In this document: one piece after another, positions 35,132 to 42,730 of the stretch
Layout of the letters: each line of letters begins with the position of its first letter
How positions within the stretch are numbered: position 1 is the stretch's first letter
Source: JAQWRV01 sp045564915
Lineage (GTDB): Bacteria; Pseudomonadota; Alphaproteobacteria; Rhodospirillales; Rhodospirillaceae
NCBI GenBank assembly: GCA_045564915.1
Contig: JBJLGL010000011.1
Coordinates: 248,001 to 312,000 of the forward strand
Direction: 5' to 3'
Length of the DNA: 64,000 nucleotides
Program-made: the position numbers and the translations under genes
Notes under the pieces: generated by a model
What the model saw: the letters and a program-made list of their open reading frames with translations, nothing else
Database searches by the model: none
Told to the model about the DNA's origin: nothing

Positions 35132-35894
35132 TTTGTCCGAGAAGCCGCTCTCTTTCAATCTAACCGGCTTGACGGCTCTCATTACCGGCGCGTCTAAAGG
35201 GATCGGTGCAGGCTGTGCGATGGCTTTGGCACAAGCGGGGGCAGACCTGGTCTTGGTAGCGAGAAACAGGCATGAGCTTGACAAAGAGGCGGATGAGATA
35301 CGCAAGACAGGTCGCAAAGTCACGGTTATTTCAGTTGACGTAACGAACATTCAGGCGATTCAGGAGGCAATCAATGCCGCTCCACCGGTGCATATACTTG
35401 TCAATAATGCAGGAACGAATATTCCCGAGCCATTTATTGATGTGACCGAACAACATTATGACACTGTTATGGATATTAACGTGCGGGCGGCTTTTTTTGT
35501 AGCTCAGGCGGTTACACGACGCATGTTAGGGCATCAAATCAAAGGTTCGATTATTCATATGTCCTCTCAAATGGGGCATGTCGGAGCTGTAAACAGAACA
35601 GTTTACTGTGCATCCAAGCATTCTATTGAGGGGTTGACTAAAGCGATGGCGGTAGATCTTGCACCCCATGGCATACGAGTGAATTCGATCGCGCCTACAT
35701 TCATTGAGACAGGTATGACAAAAACTTCCTTGGAAGATTCTGAGTTCAAAAAAGATGTTCTGGAACAAATTCCGCTCGGTCATCTCGGTAAGATCGAAGA
35801 TGTTGCTGGTGCTGTTATCTACCTAGCATCACCTGCATCTTGCATGGTCACGGGGTCTTGCATAAAAGTAGATGGGGGCTGGACAGCACGCTAA
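35124..35894 (+). CDS. SDR oxidoreductase, gluconate 5-dehydrogenase-like
   Basis: 256 residues from GTG 35124 (TTG 35133 is possible). Typical SDR motifs: TGASKGIGAGCA (~20-31), NNAGTNIPEP (~94), MSSQMGH (~146-152), the catalytic YCASK (~159-163) and a C-terminal KVDGGWTAR. The start FNLTGLTALITGAS resembles gluconate 5-dehydrogenase and other polyol or hydroxy-acid dehydrogenases. It overlaps the preceding dehydrogenase gene by 8 bp and is the last gene of the operon. In the HpsOPN pathway two such SDR steps accompany HpsN; here only one SDR is present. Confidence 0.87.
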   Translation: MIDLSEKPLSFNLTGLTALITGASKGIGAGCAMALAQAGADLVLVARNRHELDKEADEIRKTGRKVTVISVDVTNIQAIQEAINAAPPVHILVNNAGTNIPEPFIDVTEQHYDTVMDINVRAAFFVAQAVTRRMLGHQIKGSIIHMSSQMGHVGAVNRTVYCASKHSIEGLTKAMAVDLAPHGIRVNSIAPTFIETGMTKTSLEDSEFKKDVLEQIPLGHLGKIEDVAGAVIYLASPASCMVTGSCIKVDGGWTAR

Positions 35895-35925
35895 TCTGAT
35901 TAATAATTGTTCTGTAACGTTCTTC

Positions 35926-36501
35926 TCAGGCATGACCAGAATCACCGACGAGCATCGCTGATTCAATGCCGAGTTTGCTTAAGGCGCGGTCCCATTTAGA
36001 TCCATCATCGTATGACCACAGTAAGTCATTATCTGCAGGCACATTTAGCCACGAGTTACTAATAATTTCATCGTCTAACTGGCCGGCACCCCAGCCCGCA
36101 TACCCAAGAGTCATTAGGCATTTCTTTGGACCGGCACCAAAAGCGATCGCTTTGAGCACTTCTGTGGTTGCGCTGAGAGAAACAGCTTCATCAATTACCA
36201 TTGTTCCAGCCATTTGATAGTCGGCTGTGTGTAAAACAAAACCGCGCGCTTTTTCTATAGGCCCACCGCAATGTACTATGATCTGATCGCATGCTGGCGT
36301 GGATTTAATGCCTATTTGGTCGAGAATATCCGGAAACTTAAGTTCTTCCAAAGGTTGATTGACGATCAACCCCATTGCCCCGTCCTTTGAATGTGCGCAT
36401 AGGTAGATTACAGATTTCTCGAAACGCGGATCAGCCATGGTTGGCATGGCGACAAGAAACTGCCCAGAAAAATAACTGGGTTGGGATGACTTGTGAATCA
36501 T
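35926..36501 (-). CDS. YqgE/AlgH family protein (DUF179)
   Basis: About 191 residues if read from ATG 36501; in-frame ATGs at 36552 and 36612 would lengthen it to 208 or 228. The family pattern is clear: FLVAMPTMADPRFEKSVIYL (~14-33), AMGLIVNQPL (~41-50), HCGGPIEKARGFVLH (~76-90), and GYAGWGAGQLDDE (~136-148) near the C-terminus. The function of YqgE is not settled. No start has a strong ribosome site, so the N-terminus is uncertain. It is divergent from the peroxiredoxin gene and convergent with the SDR operon. Confidence 0.85.
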   Translation of the reverse strand: MIHKSSQPSYFSGQFLVAMPTMADPRFEKSVIYLCAHSKDGAMGLIVNQPLEELKFPDILDQIGIKSTPACDQIIVHCGGPIEKARGFVLHTADYQMAGTMVIDEAVSLSATTEVLKAIAFGAGPKKCLMTLGYAGWGAGQLDDEIISNSWLNVPADNDLLWSYDDGSKWDRALSKLGIESAMLVGDSGHA

Positions 36502-36636
36502 AAAATAAGGATGCCCTGATGTTTCTTGTAAAACAAGACTAACAATGTGCATAAGTTTCTTACACTTTTGTGCTCTAATATTTGCGTCTACAAAAGGTAG
36601 GGTTTTTGGCATGTGGTTTACAGGGAATGGGCTTTA

Positions 36637-37131
36637 ATGATCAAGGTTGGTGCCACCTTGCCTGACGTCTTGGTTTGTACTGCTAGTTCTAAGGGGCTAG
36701 TGCAGGTAAGAACTTCAGACCTCTTTAGTGGCAAACGTGCTGTACTATTTAGTGTGCCGGGCGCGTTTACGCCTACGTGTTCCGCTAAACACCTTCCGGG
36801 GTATATAGAAAAAGGGGAGGCCTTTCGGGGGAGGGGTGTGGAAGTTTTGGCGTGTTTATCCACTAATGATGGTTTTGTTATGAGGGCGTGGGAAGAGCAG
36901 TCCGGTGCAGACGGCACTGTAATCATGATAGCTGATGGTAACGGTGATTTGGTTAAGGCTATGGGCTTGGAGGTAGACCAGTCAGGACACGGTATGGGCT
37001 GGCGTGCGCAACGTGCTGCGCTTGTATTGGAAGATTGCGTAGTGACCTGCTTGTTTGTGGAGCCTAAGGGGGGGTTTGGTGTTTCTAGCGCCGATAATGT
37101 CCTTGCCCATATTGATGATTTCTATATCTAG
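36637..37131 (+). CDS. Peroxiredoxin, Prx5/glutaredoxin-type
   Basis: About 164 residues from ATG 36637 (an in-frame GTG at 36613 adds eight residues). VPGAFTPTCSAKHLPGY (~42-58) holds the peroxidatic Cys in the PxxxTxxC motif of the Prx5 group. SVPGAFTPTC and FVMRAW are typical for the alphaproteobacterial protein that reduces H2O2 or alkyl hydroperoxides, usually with glutathione and glutaredoxin. Other cysteines lie in LACLS (~80) and VVTCLF (~143). Its stop overlaps the rnhA stop by four bases in a convergent arrangement. Confidence 0.9.
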   Translation: MIKVGATLPDVLVCTASSKGLVQVRTSDLFSGKRAVLFSVPGAFTPTCSAKHLPGYIEKGEAFRGRGVEVLACLSTNDGFVMRAWEEQSGADGTVIMIADGNGDLVKAMGLEVDQSGHGMGWRAQRAALVLEDCVVTCLFVEPKGGFGVSSADNVLAHIDDFYI

Positions 37132-37586
37132 CGGTTGTATTGAATTCTCTCGGCTTCCTGACGCGCGAGGTCATCTACACGTTCGTTTTCCGGGTGACCC
37201 GCATGGCCCTTAACCCAACGCCACGTCACTTCGTGACGCTCCTGTGACTCCTCCAATTCTTTCCATAACAAAGCATTCTTGACCGGTTTCTTTGAGGCCG
37301 TTCTCCAACCTCGAGCCTTCCAGGCTTTTATCCACTCGGTAATACCCTTCTGTACGTACTGGCTGTCTGTATACACGATAACCTGGCATGGATTTGACAG
37401 GGCTTTTAAACCTTCGATTACAGCCTGCATTTCCATACGATTGTTAGTGGTATCCAATTCTGCTCCCGACAATTCCTTTTCTGTGTCATTGAAGCGAAGC
37501 AATGCAGCCCAGCCGCCGGGCCCGGGATTGCCAAGGCAGGCTCCGTCTGTGAACAATTCAACGTTATATGAAATTTTCTCTGTCAT
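37128..37586 (-). CDS. rnhA: Ribonuclease HI
   Basis: 152 residues, the standard length. The four catalytic acids are visible: Asp in FTDGACLGNPGPGGWA (~12-27), Glu in NNRMEMQAV (~48-56), Asp in VYTDSQYV (~70-77) and Asp in ERVDDLAR (~138). It degrades RNA in RNA-DNA hybrids, for example replication primers and R-loops, in the cytoplasm. It follows ispH by 26 bp on the same strand. In many alphaproteobacteria a homoserine kinase gene lies between ispH and rnhA, but not here. Confidence 0.96.
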   Translation of the reverse strand: MTEKISYNVELFTDGACLGNPGPGGWAALLRFNDTEKELSGAELDTTNNRMEMQAVIEGLKALSNPCQVIVYTDSQYVQKGITEWIKAWKARGWRTASKKPVKNALLWKELEESQERHEVTWRWVKGHAGHPENERVDDLARQEAERIQYNR

Positions 37587-37612
37587 GATAGTCCGTAGTG
37601 TTTTCCTGGTCC

Positions 37613-38557
37613 TTACGCGTTTAACCCGCGCGGGAGGTTGAATATGACATTTTCCTCAGCCACTTTCACCTCTTGCACTGTGATTTCAAAAGTTTTATTT
37701 GCCATCTCAATAACTTCTTCAACAAGAATATCGGGTGCTGAGGCTCCCGCTGTGAGGCCTAAAGTCATTCCACTCTTAAGCTGGTCCCAAGGAATTTCAG
37801 AGGCCTGATTCACCAAGAATGCATTTGAGCATCCTTCTTTTCGGCCCACCTCGACAAGGCGTTTTGAATTAGATGAATTTAGGGATCCTATTACGATGAG
37901 CATATCGCTGCTCTTTGAGATGGCTTTTACCGCCTTCTGCCGGTTGGTGGTAGCGTAGCAAATATCCTCCTTTCGAGGTCCAACAATTTCGGGGAAGCGT
38001 TCTCTTAGAACTGCAACTATTTCCGCTGTGTCGTCGACCGATAATGTTGTTTGTGTAACAAAGGCTAAATTCTTGGGATCCTTAGGAGTTACACTGCGTG
38101 CCTCTTTCGCTGTCTCAATGAGGATCATAGACCCTTTGGGAACTTGGCCCATCGTGCCGATGACCTCTGGGTGATCCGCGTGACCGATCAGAATAGTCTG
38201 GCGATTTCTCCGGTGATGTCGCTCGGCTTCAAAGTGTACCTTGGAAACTAGGGGGCAGGTTGCATCAATGTACTGCAGACCGCGGGCTTCTGCTAAAGCA
38301 GGCTCTGATTTTGGAACACCATGAGCTGAGAAAATAACAGGTACCCCCTTGGGTACTTGGTCTAGTTCTTCAACAAAAACCGCACCTTTTAACTCTAAAG
38401 TGCGGACGACGTGGCGATTATGAACAATCTCATGACGGACATAAACCGGTGCGCCATATGTTTCTATAGCTTTTTCCACAATTAGGATGGCTCGATCAAC
38501 ACCAGCGCAGAATCCACGCGGACCAGCTAGGAGAATTGTTAACAAGGGTTTCGTCAT
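37613..38557 (-). CDS. ispH: 4-hydroxy-3-methylbut-2-enyl diphosphate reductase
   Basis: 314 residues. The three [4Fe-4S] cysteines are in GPRGFCAGVDRA (~12-23), DATCPLVSKVH (~98-108) and ICYATTNRQKAV (~199-210). HGVPKSEP and the late TAGASAPD complete the active-site signature. It performs the last step of the MEP pathway, making IPP and DMAPP from HMBPP. A 461-bp non-coding region upstream probably contains its promoter. It is likely transcribed with rnhA. Confidence 0.96.
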   Translation of the reverse strand: MTKPLLTILLAGPRGFCAGVDRAILIVEKAIETYGAPVYVRHEIVHNRHVVRTLELKGAVFVEELDQVPKGVPVIFSAHGVPKSEPALAEARGLQYIDATCPLVSKVHFEAERHHRRNRQTILIGHADHPEVIGTMGQVPKGSMILIETAKEARSVTPKDPKNLAFVTQTTLSVDDTAEIVAVLRERFPEIVGPRKEDICYATTNRQKAVKAISKSSDMLIVIGSLNSSNSKRLVEVGRKEGCSNAFLVNQASEIPWDQLKSGMTLGLTAGASAPDILVEEVIEMANKTFEITVQEVKVAEENVIFNLPRGLNA

Positions 38558-39018
38558 ATTAGACCGAGCTATAAATGGCCAGTTGAGGCCGCTTTCAACT
38601 TAGTAGATTTAAGCTATGGCGGTTACATTTACTTACGGACTAATAGTTATGGACACGCCAGCCTAATTAAGCCCAATGCCATAGCAGAAATAGCCTTTCC
38701 ACAAAAGACTCACCTACGTCGGATACCGCTATAATATCTCGGATTTATTAGCAACTACTACCTATTAGGTTCCCTAATGCCGACATTATTAGAGAGGTGC
38801 ATGCCTACAAGCAGTGTTGCTGCAGGAGAATTACCAATAAGTATATTTAAGCTTGGTTTTCAAGAGTCGTGGTTTTTCGGCCTAATATTTGGCGGAGAAA
38901 CATGAAATCTCTCGCTTTTGAGGAGACAAGTAATGAGGCGCTGTGCGATGTTAATTGAACTAAGCTTAAAACCCGTCCCTTTTATTTTTCTGTCTTACTC
39001 ACGTGTGAGGTGTACTCC
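38558..39018. other. Intergenic region between ispH and lipoprotein gene
   Basis: 461 bases between divergent genes, AT-richer than its surroundings. A TATAAT hexamer occurs at 38730-38735 on the plus strand, but no good -35 lies at the right distance. There are only very short open frames (for example a 17-codon frame from an ATG near 38901). I see no RNA gene, repeat or hairpin with a T-run that I would defend. Confidence 0.3.
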
Positions 39019-39540
39019 GTGAAACATTTCACTTTTCTCGCTACTGTTTTGGCCTTGATATCGGTTGTCGCAGGCTGCGCAATTGAACCTGTCCCACCGT
39101 GCCCTGAAATTAGGATCGATTCAAATACTGCTGTTTTCACAGTGTTTCGTGACAAGGGCGGTCAAGATATTACTGATATCGCATATGAGGCTGAAATTGT
39201 CTCATTTGAGGGTAGTTGTGCTTTCGATGATGATGGCGTGGAAGTGCGAATGGACATGGACATAGTCGTTAGTGGCGGTCCGGCTGTTCAGCCCGGCACT
39301 GTTGATTTGTACTACTTTGTGGCGGTTCCTAAATTTCATCCAAATCCCACAGGCAAGAAAATTTTTTCCCGCGTCTATGAATTTCCTAGGAGTAGTATCC
39401 GCAGTGAGCGACTCACCGAGTCGAATATTCGCATTTTTTTGCCATTGGAAGACCGTATTACTGCAGCGGCCTACGATATATATCTTGGATTTCAGTTGAC
39501 GGATGAACAACTTGCGTACAATCGATCACGTAAAAGATAA
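39019..39540 (+). CDS. Hypothetical lipoprotein
   Basis: About 173 residues from GTG 39019 (GTG 39010 in frame is possible; GAGG lies just upstream). The signal peptide MKHFTFLATVLALISVVAGC ends in a lipobox (VAGC), so a lipidated, envelope-anchored protein is expected. The mature region is beta-rich: STAV-like strands, VEVRMDMDIVVSGGPAVQPGTVDLYYFV split over ~76-103, and a C-terminal IFLPLEDRITAAAYDIYLGFQLT. No known domain is recognised. It ends just before the glycine riboswitch. Confidence 0.78.
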   Translation: MKHFTFLATVLALISVVAGCAIEPVPPCPEIRIDSNTAVFTVFRDKGGQDITDIAYEAEIVSFEGSCAFDDDGVEVRMDMDIVVSGGPAVQPGTVDLYYFVAVPKFHPNPTGKKIFSRVYEFPRSSIRSERLTESNIRIFLPLEDRITAAAYDIYLGFQLTDEQLAYNRSRKR

Positions 39541-39546
39541 CCGCCG

Positions 39547-39574
39547 TTGACGAGCCCTACTGACTCAGTCTAAG
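39547..39574 (+). promoter_or_regulatory. Possible promoter of the gcv operon
   Basis: TTGACG (39547-39552) and TCTAAG (39569-39574) are separated by 16 bases and would place the transcript start near 39581, just ahead of the first glycine aptamer. The -35 is good and the -10 weak; the position relative to the riboswitch is the main support. Confidence 0.4.
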
Positions 39575-39589
39575 CAGGACGTCCCGGTA

Positions 39590-39810
39590 CACCCCCGTGG
39601 AAGAGTTCGAACACCTCTTGTTTCGAGGTGACTCGGCGCCGAAGGAGCAACCGCCCTCGGAATCTCTCAGGCAACAGGACCGTTGGGGTTGGGGACTCTG
39701 GAAAGTAGGTAGAATGCTCTGTAGGGCGTCCTGCCTCACCGACGGGGAAAGCTGGCGTTTCTGTAGGCTGGCCAAACTCTCAGGTTTATCGACAGAGGAG
39801 GGTGTCGTTC
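39590..39810 (+). promoter_or_regulatory. Tandem glycine riboswitch upstream of gcvT
   Basis: Two glycine aptamers in series. The first (about 39590-39706) has GGCGCCGAAGGAGCAA (39635-39650), CTCTCAGGCA (39664-39673) and GGGGACTCTGGAAAG (39691-39705). The second (about 39710-39806) has CACCGACGGGG (39737-39747), ACTCTCAGG (39776-39784) and GACAGAGGAGGG (39791-39802). These are the core blocks of the known gcvT element. The arrangement, directly before the glycine cleavage genes, should switch the operon on when glycine binds. The second aptamer deviates more from consensus than the first. Whether control is by termination or translation is not evident: no strong T-run follows. Confidence 0.93.
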
Positions 39811-39868
39811 ATGGTGAGAGCCGTGGTCGGCGCGATTCCAACTTGTTGAGACCGTTAGAGAATAGCCT

Positions 39869-41005
39869 GTGCCAGATATTAACTCTAGTGATGTTCTAAA
39901 ATTAACGTGCCTTGCTCCTCTTCATAGAGTCCTAGGGGCAAAGATGGTGCCGTTTGCCGGGTACAGTATGCCGGTACAATTCCCGCACGGTGTCCTAAAA
40001 GAACATTTACAAACGCGCTCTAGCGCGGGCCTGTTCGACGTATCCCATATGGGTCAAGCAGACTTGATTGGTGACGATGTAGATGTAGCGCTAGAGGAGT
40101 TAGTCCCCGGCGAGGTGTGCGGGCTGAAGCCTGGATATATTCGTTACACCCAACTGCTTAATGAGTCGGGCGGTATTGTAGATGACCTGATGGTCACGCG
40201 TCCATTGGACGGAAGGGGTAAGCGGCTCCATTTGGTTGTAAATGGCGCCTGTAAGGACAAAGATTACGAATACATACAATATAAACTGTCAGGTCGCGTT
40301 GCGCTTGAGCGCAAAGACGGCCACGCTCTGCTAGCGTTGCAGGGCCCAAAAGCTAGAGCGGTTCTGGAGGCCTTGGATCCAGATTGTACTGTCATGCCCT
40401 TTATGTCTTGTCGGTCTACCTTATTGAATGGTGTGGAATGTGTTGTTTCTCGTTGTGGCTATACGGGGGAAGATGGGTTTGAGATATCAATTCCCGAAGC
40501 TGCGGCCTCGGCCATAGCTGAAGCCCTTATAGATCACCCAGACGTTGAGCCCGTTGGGCTTGGTGCGCGAGATTCGCTCAGATTAGAATCGGGTTTGTGC
40601 CTTTATGGCCACGATATAGATGAAACGACATCACCAATTGAAGCTGACTTAGCCTGGTCTATCAGCAAGCGCCGGCGTATTGAGGGCGGTTTCCCTGGAG
40701 GCAAACGCATCTTAACCGAACTCCATGCCGGTCCATTGCGTAAACGTGTTGGCCTCAAGACTGTAGGCCGAACGCTAACACGTGAAGGAACCATAATCGA
40801 ATCGCCGGATGGCGAAGAGGTCGGGCGTGTTACATCTGGCGGTTTTGGGCCGACTGTCGAAGGACCCATCGCCATGGGTTATGTCACCAGTGATTTTGCG
40901 GCAGTGGGCACACGACTTCATCTGATTGTGCGGGGAAAAGTGGTCGAAGCCGACGTCGTTACCATGCCTTTCGTACCTCATTCTTATTTTAGGGGAGCTA
41001 AATGA
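39869..41005 (+). CDS. gcvT: Glycine cleavage system T protein (aminomethyltransferase)
   Basis: 378 residues from a GTG about 60 bases after the riboswitch. CLAPLHRVLGAKMVPFAGYSMPVQF (two segments, ~14-38), LFDVSHMGQ (~55-63), CGYTGEDGFEISI (~197-209) and ARDSLRLESGLCLYGHD (~236-252) are standard GcvT landmarks for folate and lipoyl-arm binding. It releases ammonia and passes the methylene carbon to tetrahydrofolate. It overlaps gcvH by four bases (ATGA at 41002), so translation is coupled. Confidence 0.96.
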   Translation: MPDINSSDVLKLTCLAPLHRVLGAKMVPFAGYSMPVQFPHGVLKEHLQTRSSAGLFDVSHMGQADLIGDDVDVALEELVPGEVCGLKPGYIRYTQLLNESGGIVDDLMVTRPLDGRGKRLHLVVNGACKDKDYEYIQYKLSGRVALERKDGHALLALQGPKARAVLEALDPDCTVMPFMSCRSTLLNGVECVVSRCGYTGEDGFEISIPEAAASAIAEALIDHPDVEPVGLGARDSLRLESGLCLYGHDIDETTSPIEADLAWSISKRRRIEGGFPGGKRILTELHAGPLRKRVGLKTVGRTLTREGTIIESPDGEEVGRVTSGGFGPTVEGPIAMGYVTSDFAAVGTRLHLIVRGKVVEADVVTMPFVPHSYFRGAK

Positions 41006-41382
41006 ATAATATTCGTTACACAAAAGAACATGAATGGATCAGCTATGATGGTGAATCAGCAACGGTCGGAATTACCGACTATGCCCAAAGCCAGCTCGGA
41101 GATATTGTTTTTGTGGAATTACCTCAAAGTGGCAGCTCCGTTACCAAGGGTGGCGAAGCAGCGGTTGTTGAATCCGTAAAGGCGGCGAGTGAAGTCTATG
41201 CGCCTGCATCAGGAACCGTGACCGAGAGCAATGATGCCTTGATAGAGTCTCCCGACTTTGTGAATACGGACCCGGGAGGCGGCGGTTGGTTCTTTAAAAT
41301 GACTATATCAGATGCGACGCAAATTGATGGACTCATGGATCAGGTCGCCTATGACGCCTACCTCAAGAACCTTGATGAATAA
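41002..41382 (+). CDS. gcvH: Glycine cleavage system H protein
   Basis: 126 residues, the usual size. KEHEWISYDG at the start, then DYAQSQLGDIVFVELP (~27-42) and VESVKAASEVYAP (~56-68), in which Lys is the lipoylated residue, and NTDPGGGGWFFKM (~88-100). It shuttles the aminomethyl group between P, T and L proteins. It overlaps gcvT and lies 12 bp before gcvPA. The L protein (lipoamide dehydrogenase) is not in this operon. Confidence 0.97.
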   Translation: MNNIRYTKEHEWISYDGESATVGITDYAQSQLGDIVFVELPQSGSSVTKGGEAAVVESVKAASEVYAPASGTVTESNDALIESPDFVNTDPGGGGWFFKMTISDATQIDGLMDQVAYDAYLKNLDE

Positions 41383-41394
41383 AAGGACTAACTG

Positions 41395-42729
41395 ATGCGT
41401 TATCTCCCACTAACCGATGAAGATCGTGGTGCAATGCTATCTGAAATTGGTGTCGATTCTATAGATGCATTGTTTGCAGAACTTCCCATGGGCAGCCCCG
41501 TCTTTGATTTGCCAGACCATCAGGGTGAGCTTGAGATTGAGAGGACGCTCGAGGCATTGTCTAAAGAAAATTTGGCTTGCTGTGATGCACCATCTTTCCT
41601 GGGCGCAGGAAACTATCGCCACCATACGCCAGCGTCGCTAGACCATCTCATTCAACGGGGCGAGTTTCTAACCGCCTATACACCGTATCAGCCGGAAATC
41701 AGCCAAGGTACGCTGCAGACAATATTTGAGTTTCAAACTCAGGTTGCGTTGATGACGGATATGGAGGTCGCAAATGCCTCGATGTACGACGGCGCAACCG
41801 CGTGTGCCGAAGCCGCAGCAATGGCTTGTCGGGTGACGAAGCGGGACAAGATCTTGCTGTCAGGCTCCCTGCATCCGCATTACCGAGATGTAACCCTAAC
41901 TCAACTCAAGCATATCGGTCTTACCATCGAATGTCTGGCACCCGACTTGTTGGCTAGAGAAGACCTTGCCGGCCATTTAAATGAGGACCTAGCCTGTGTT
42001 GTTGTTCAGAGTCCAGGCTTCTTCGGCCATCTTTCTGACCTTACTCCCTTGTCCGCTGAATGCCGCGCTAAAGGCGTGCTGTTGGTTGCTTGCGTTGCAG
42101 AGCCAGTTTCTCTAGGTCTTGTTACTGCGCCTGGAACAATGGGTGCTGATATCGTTGTTGGTGAGGGCCAGTCTATGGCTGGACCAGCTTCATTTGGTGG
42201 GCCAGGTGTTGGTCTGTTCGCCACACGAGAAAAGTTTATTCGTCAAATGCCCGGCCGGTTATGTGGAGAAACAGTTGATGAAGACGGCCGACGTGGTTTC
42301 GTACTTACTTTATCCACACGCGAACAGCATATTAGGAGAGAGAAGGCGACGTCGAATATTTGCACCAATTCGGGGTTGGTCGCATTAGCCTTCTCCATCC
42401 ATATGACGCTACTTGGCGAAGACGGTCTGACAAGATTAGCAGGGGTCAATCATGCCAAGGCGGTTGATCTAGCAGAGCGGATGGAGGACCTGGCTGGGGT
42501 TAAGGTCCTGCCGGAAGCATTTTTCAATGAGTTTGCCGTGTCATTGCCATCATCGGCGACTGATGTAGTGGATGCCCTTGCTTCGAAAGGAATTCTTGCT
42601 GGTGTACCGGCTTCGCGTTTTTACCCTCAATATGAAGAACTCAATAACGTTCTTCTTTTGACCGCAACTGAGATGACGACTCCTTCTGACATGGATGCCC
42701 TTGTTGCGGGCCTGAATAAGGTCCTATGA
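41395..42729 (+). CDS. gcvPA: Glycine decarboxylase subunit 1 (P protein, alpha)
   Basis: 444 residues of the N-terminal half of the split P protein. FLGAGNYRHHTPASLDHLI (~69-87), AYTPYQPEISQGTLQ (~95-109), YDGATACAEAA (~128-138) and GGPGVGLFATRE (~265-276) identify it. It lacks the PLP-binding lysine motif, which is in the partner subunit. The two subunits together decarboxylate glycine. One base separates its stop from the ATG of gcvPB, so the two are made at equal levels. Confidence 0.95.
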   Translation: MRYLPLTDEDRGAMLSEIGVDSIDALFAELPMGSPVFDLPDHQGELEIERTLEALSKENLACCDAPSFLGAGNYRHHTPASLDHLIQRGEFLTAYTPYQPEISQGTLQTIFEFQTQVALMTDMEVANASMYDGATACAEAAAMACRVTKRDKILLSGSLHPHYRDVTLTQLKHIGLTIECLAPDLLAREDLAGHLNEDLACVVVQSPGFFGHLSDLTPLSAECRAKGVLLVACVAEPVSLGLVTAPGTMGADIVVGEGQSMAGPASFGGPGVGLFATREKFIRQMPGRLCGETVDEDGRRGFVLTLSTREQHIRREKATSNICTNSGLVALAFSIHMTLLGEDGLTRLAGVNHAKAVDLAERMEDLAGVKVLPEAFFNEFAVSLPSSATDVVDALASKGILAGVPASRFYPQYEELNNVLLLTATEMTTPSDMDALVAGLNKVL

Positions 42730-42730
42730 A

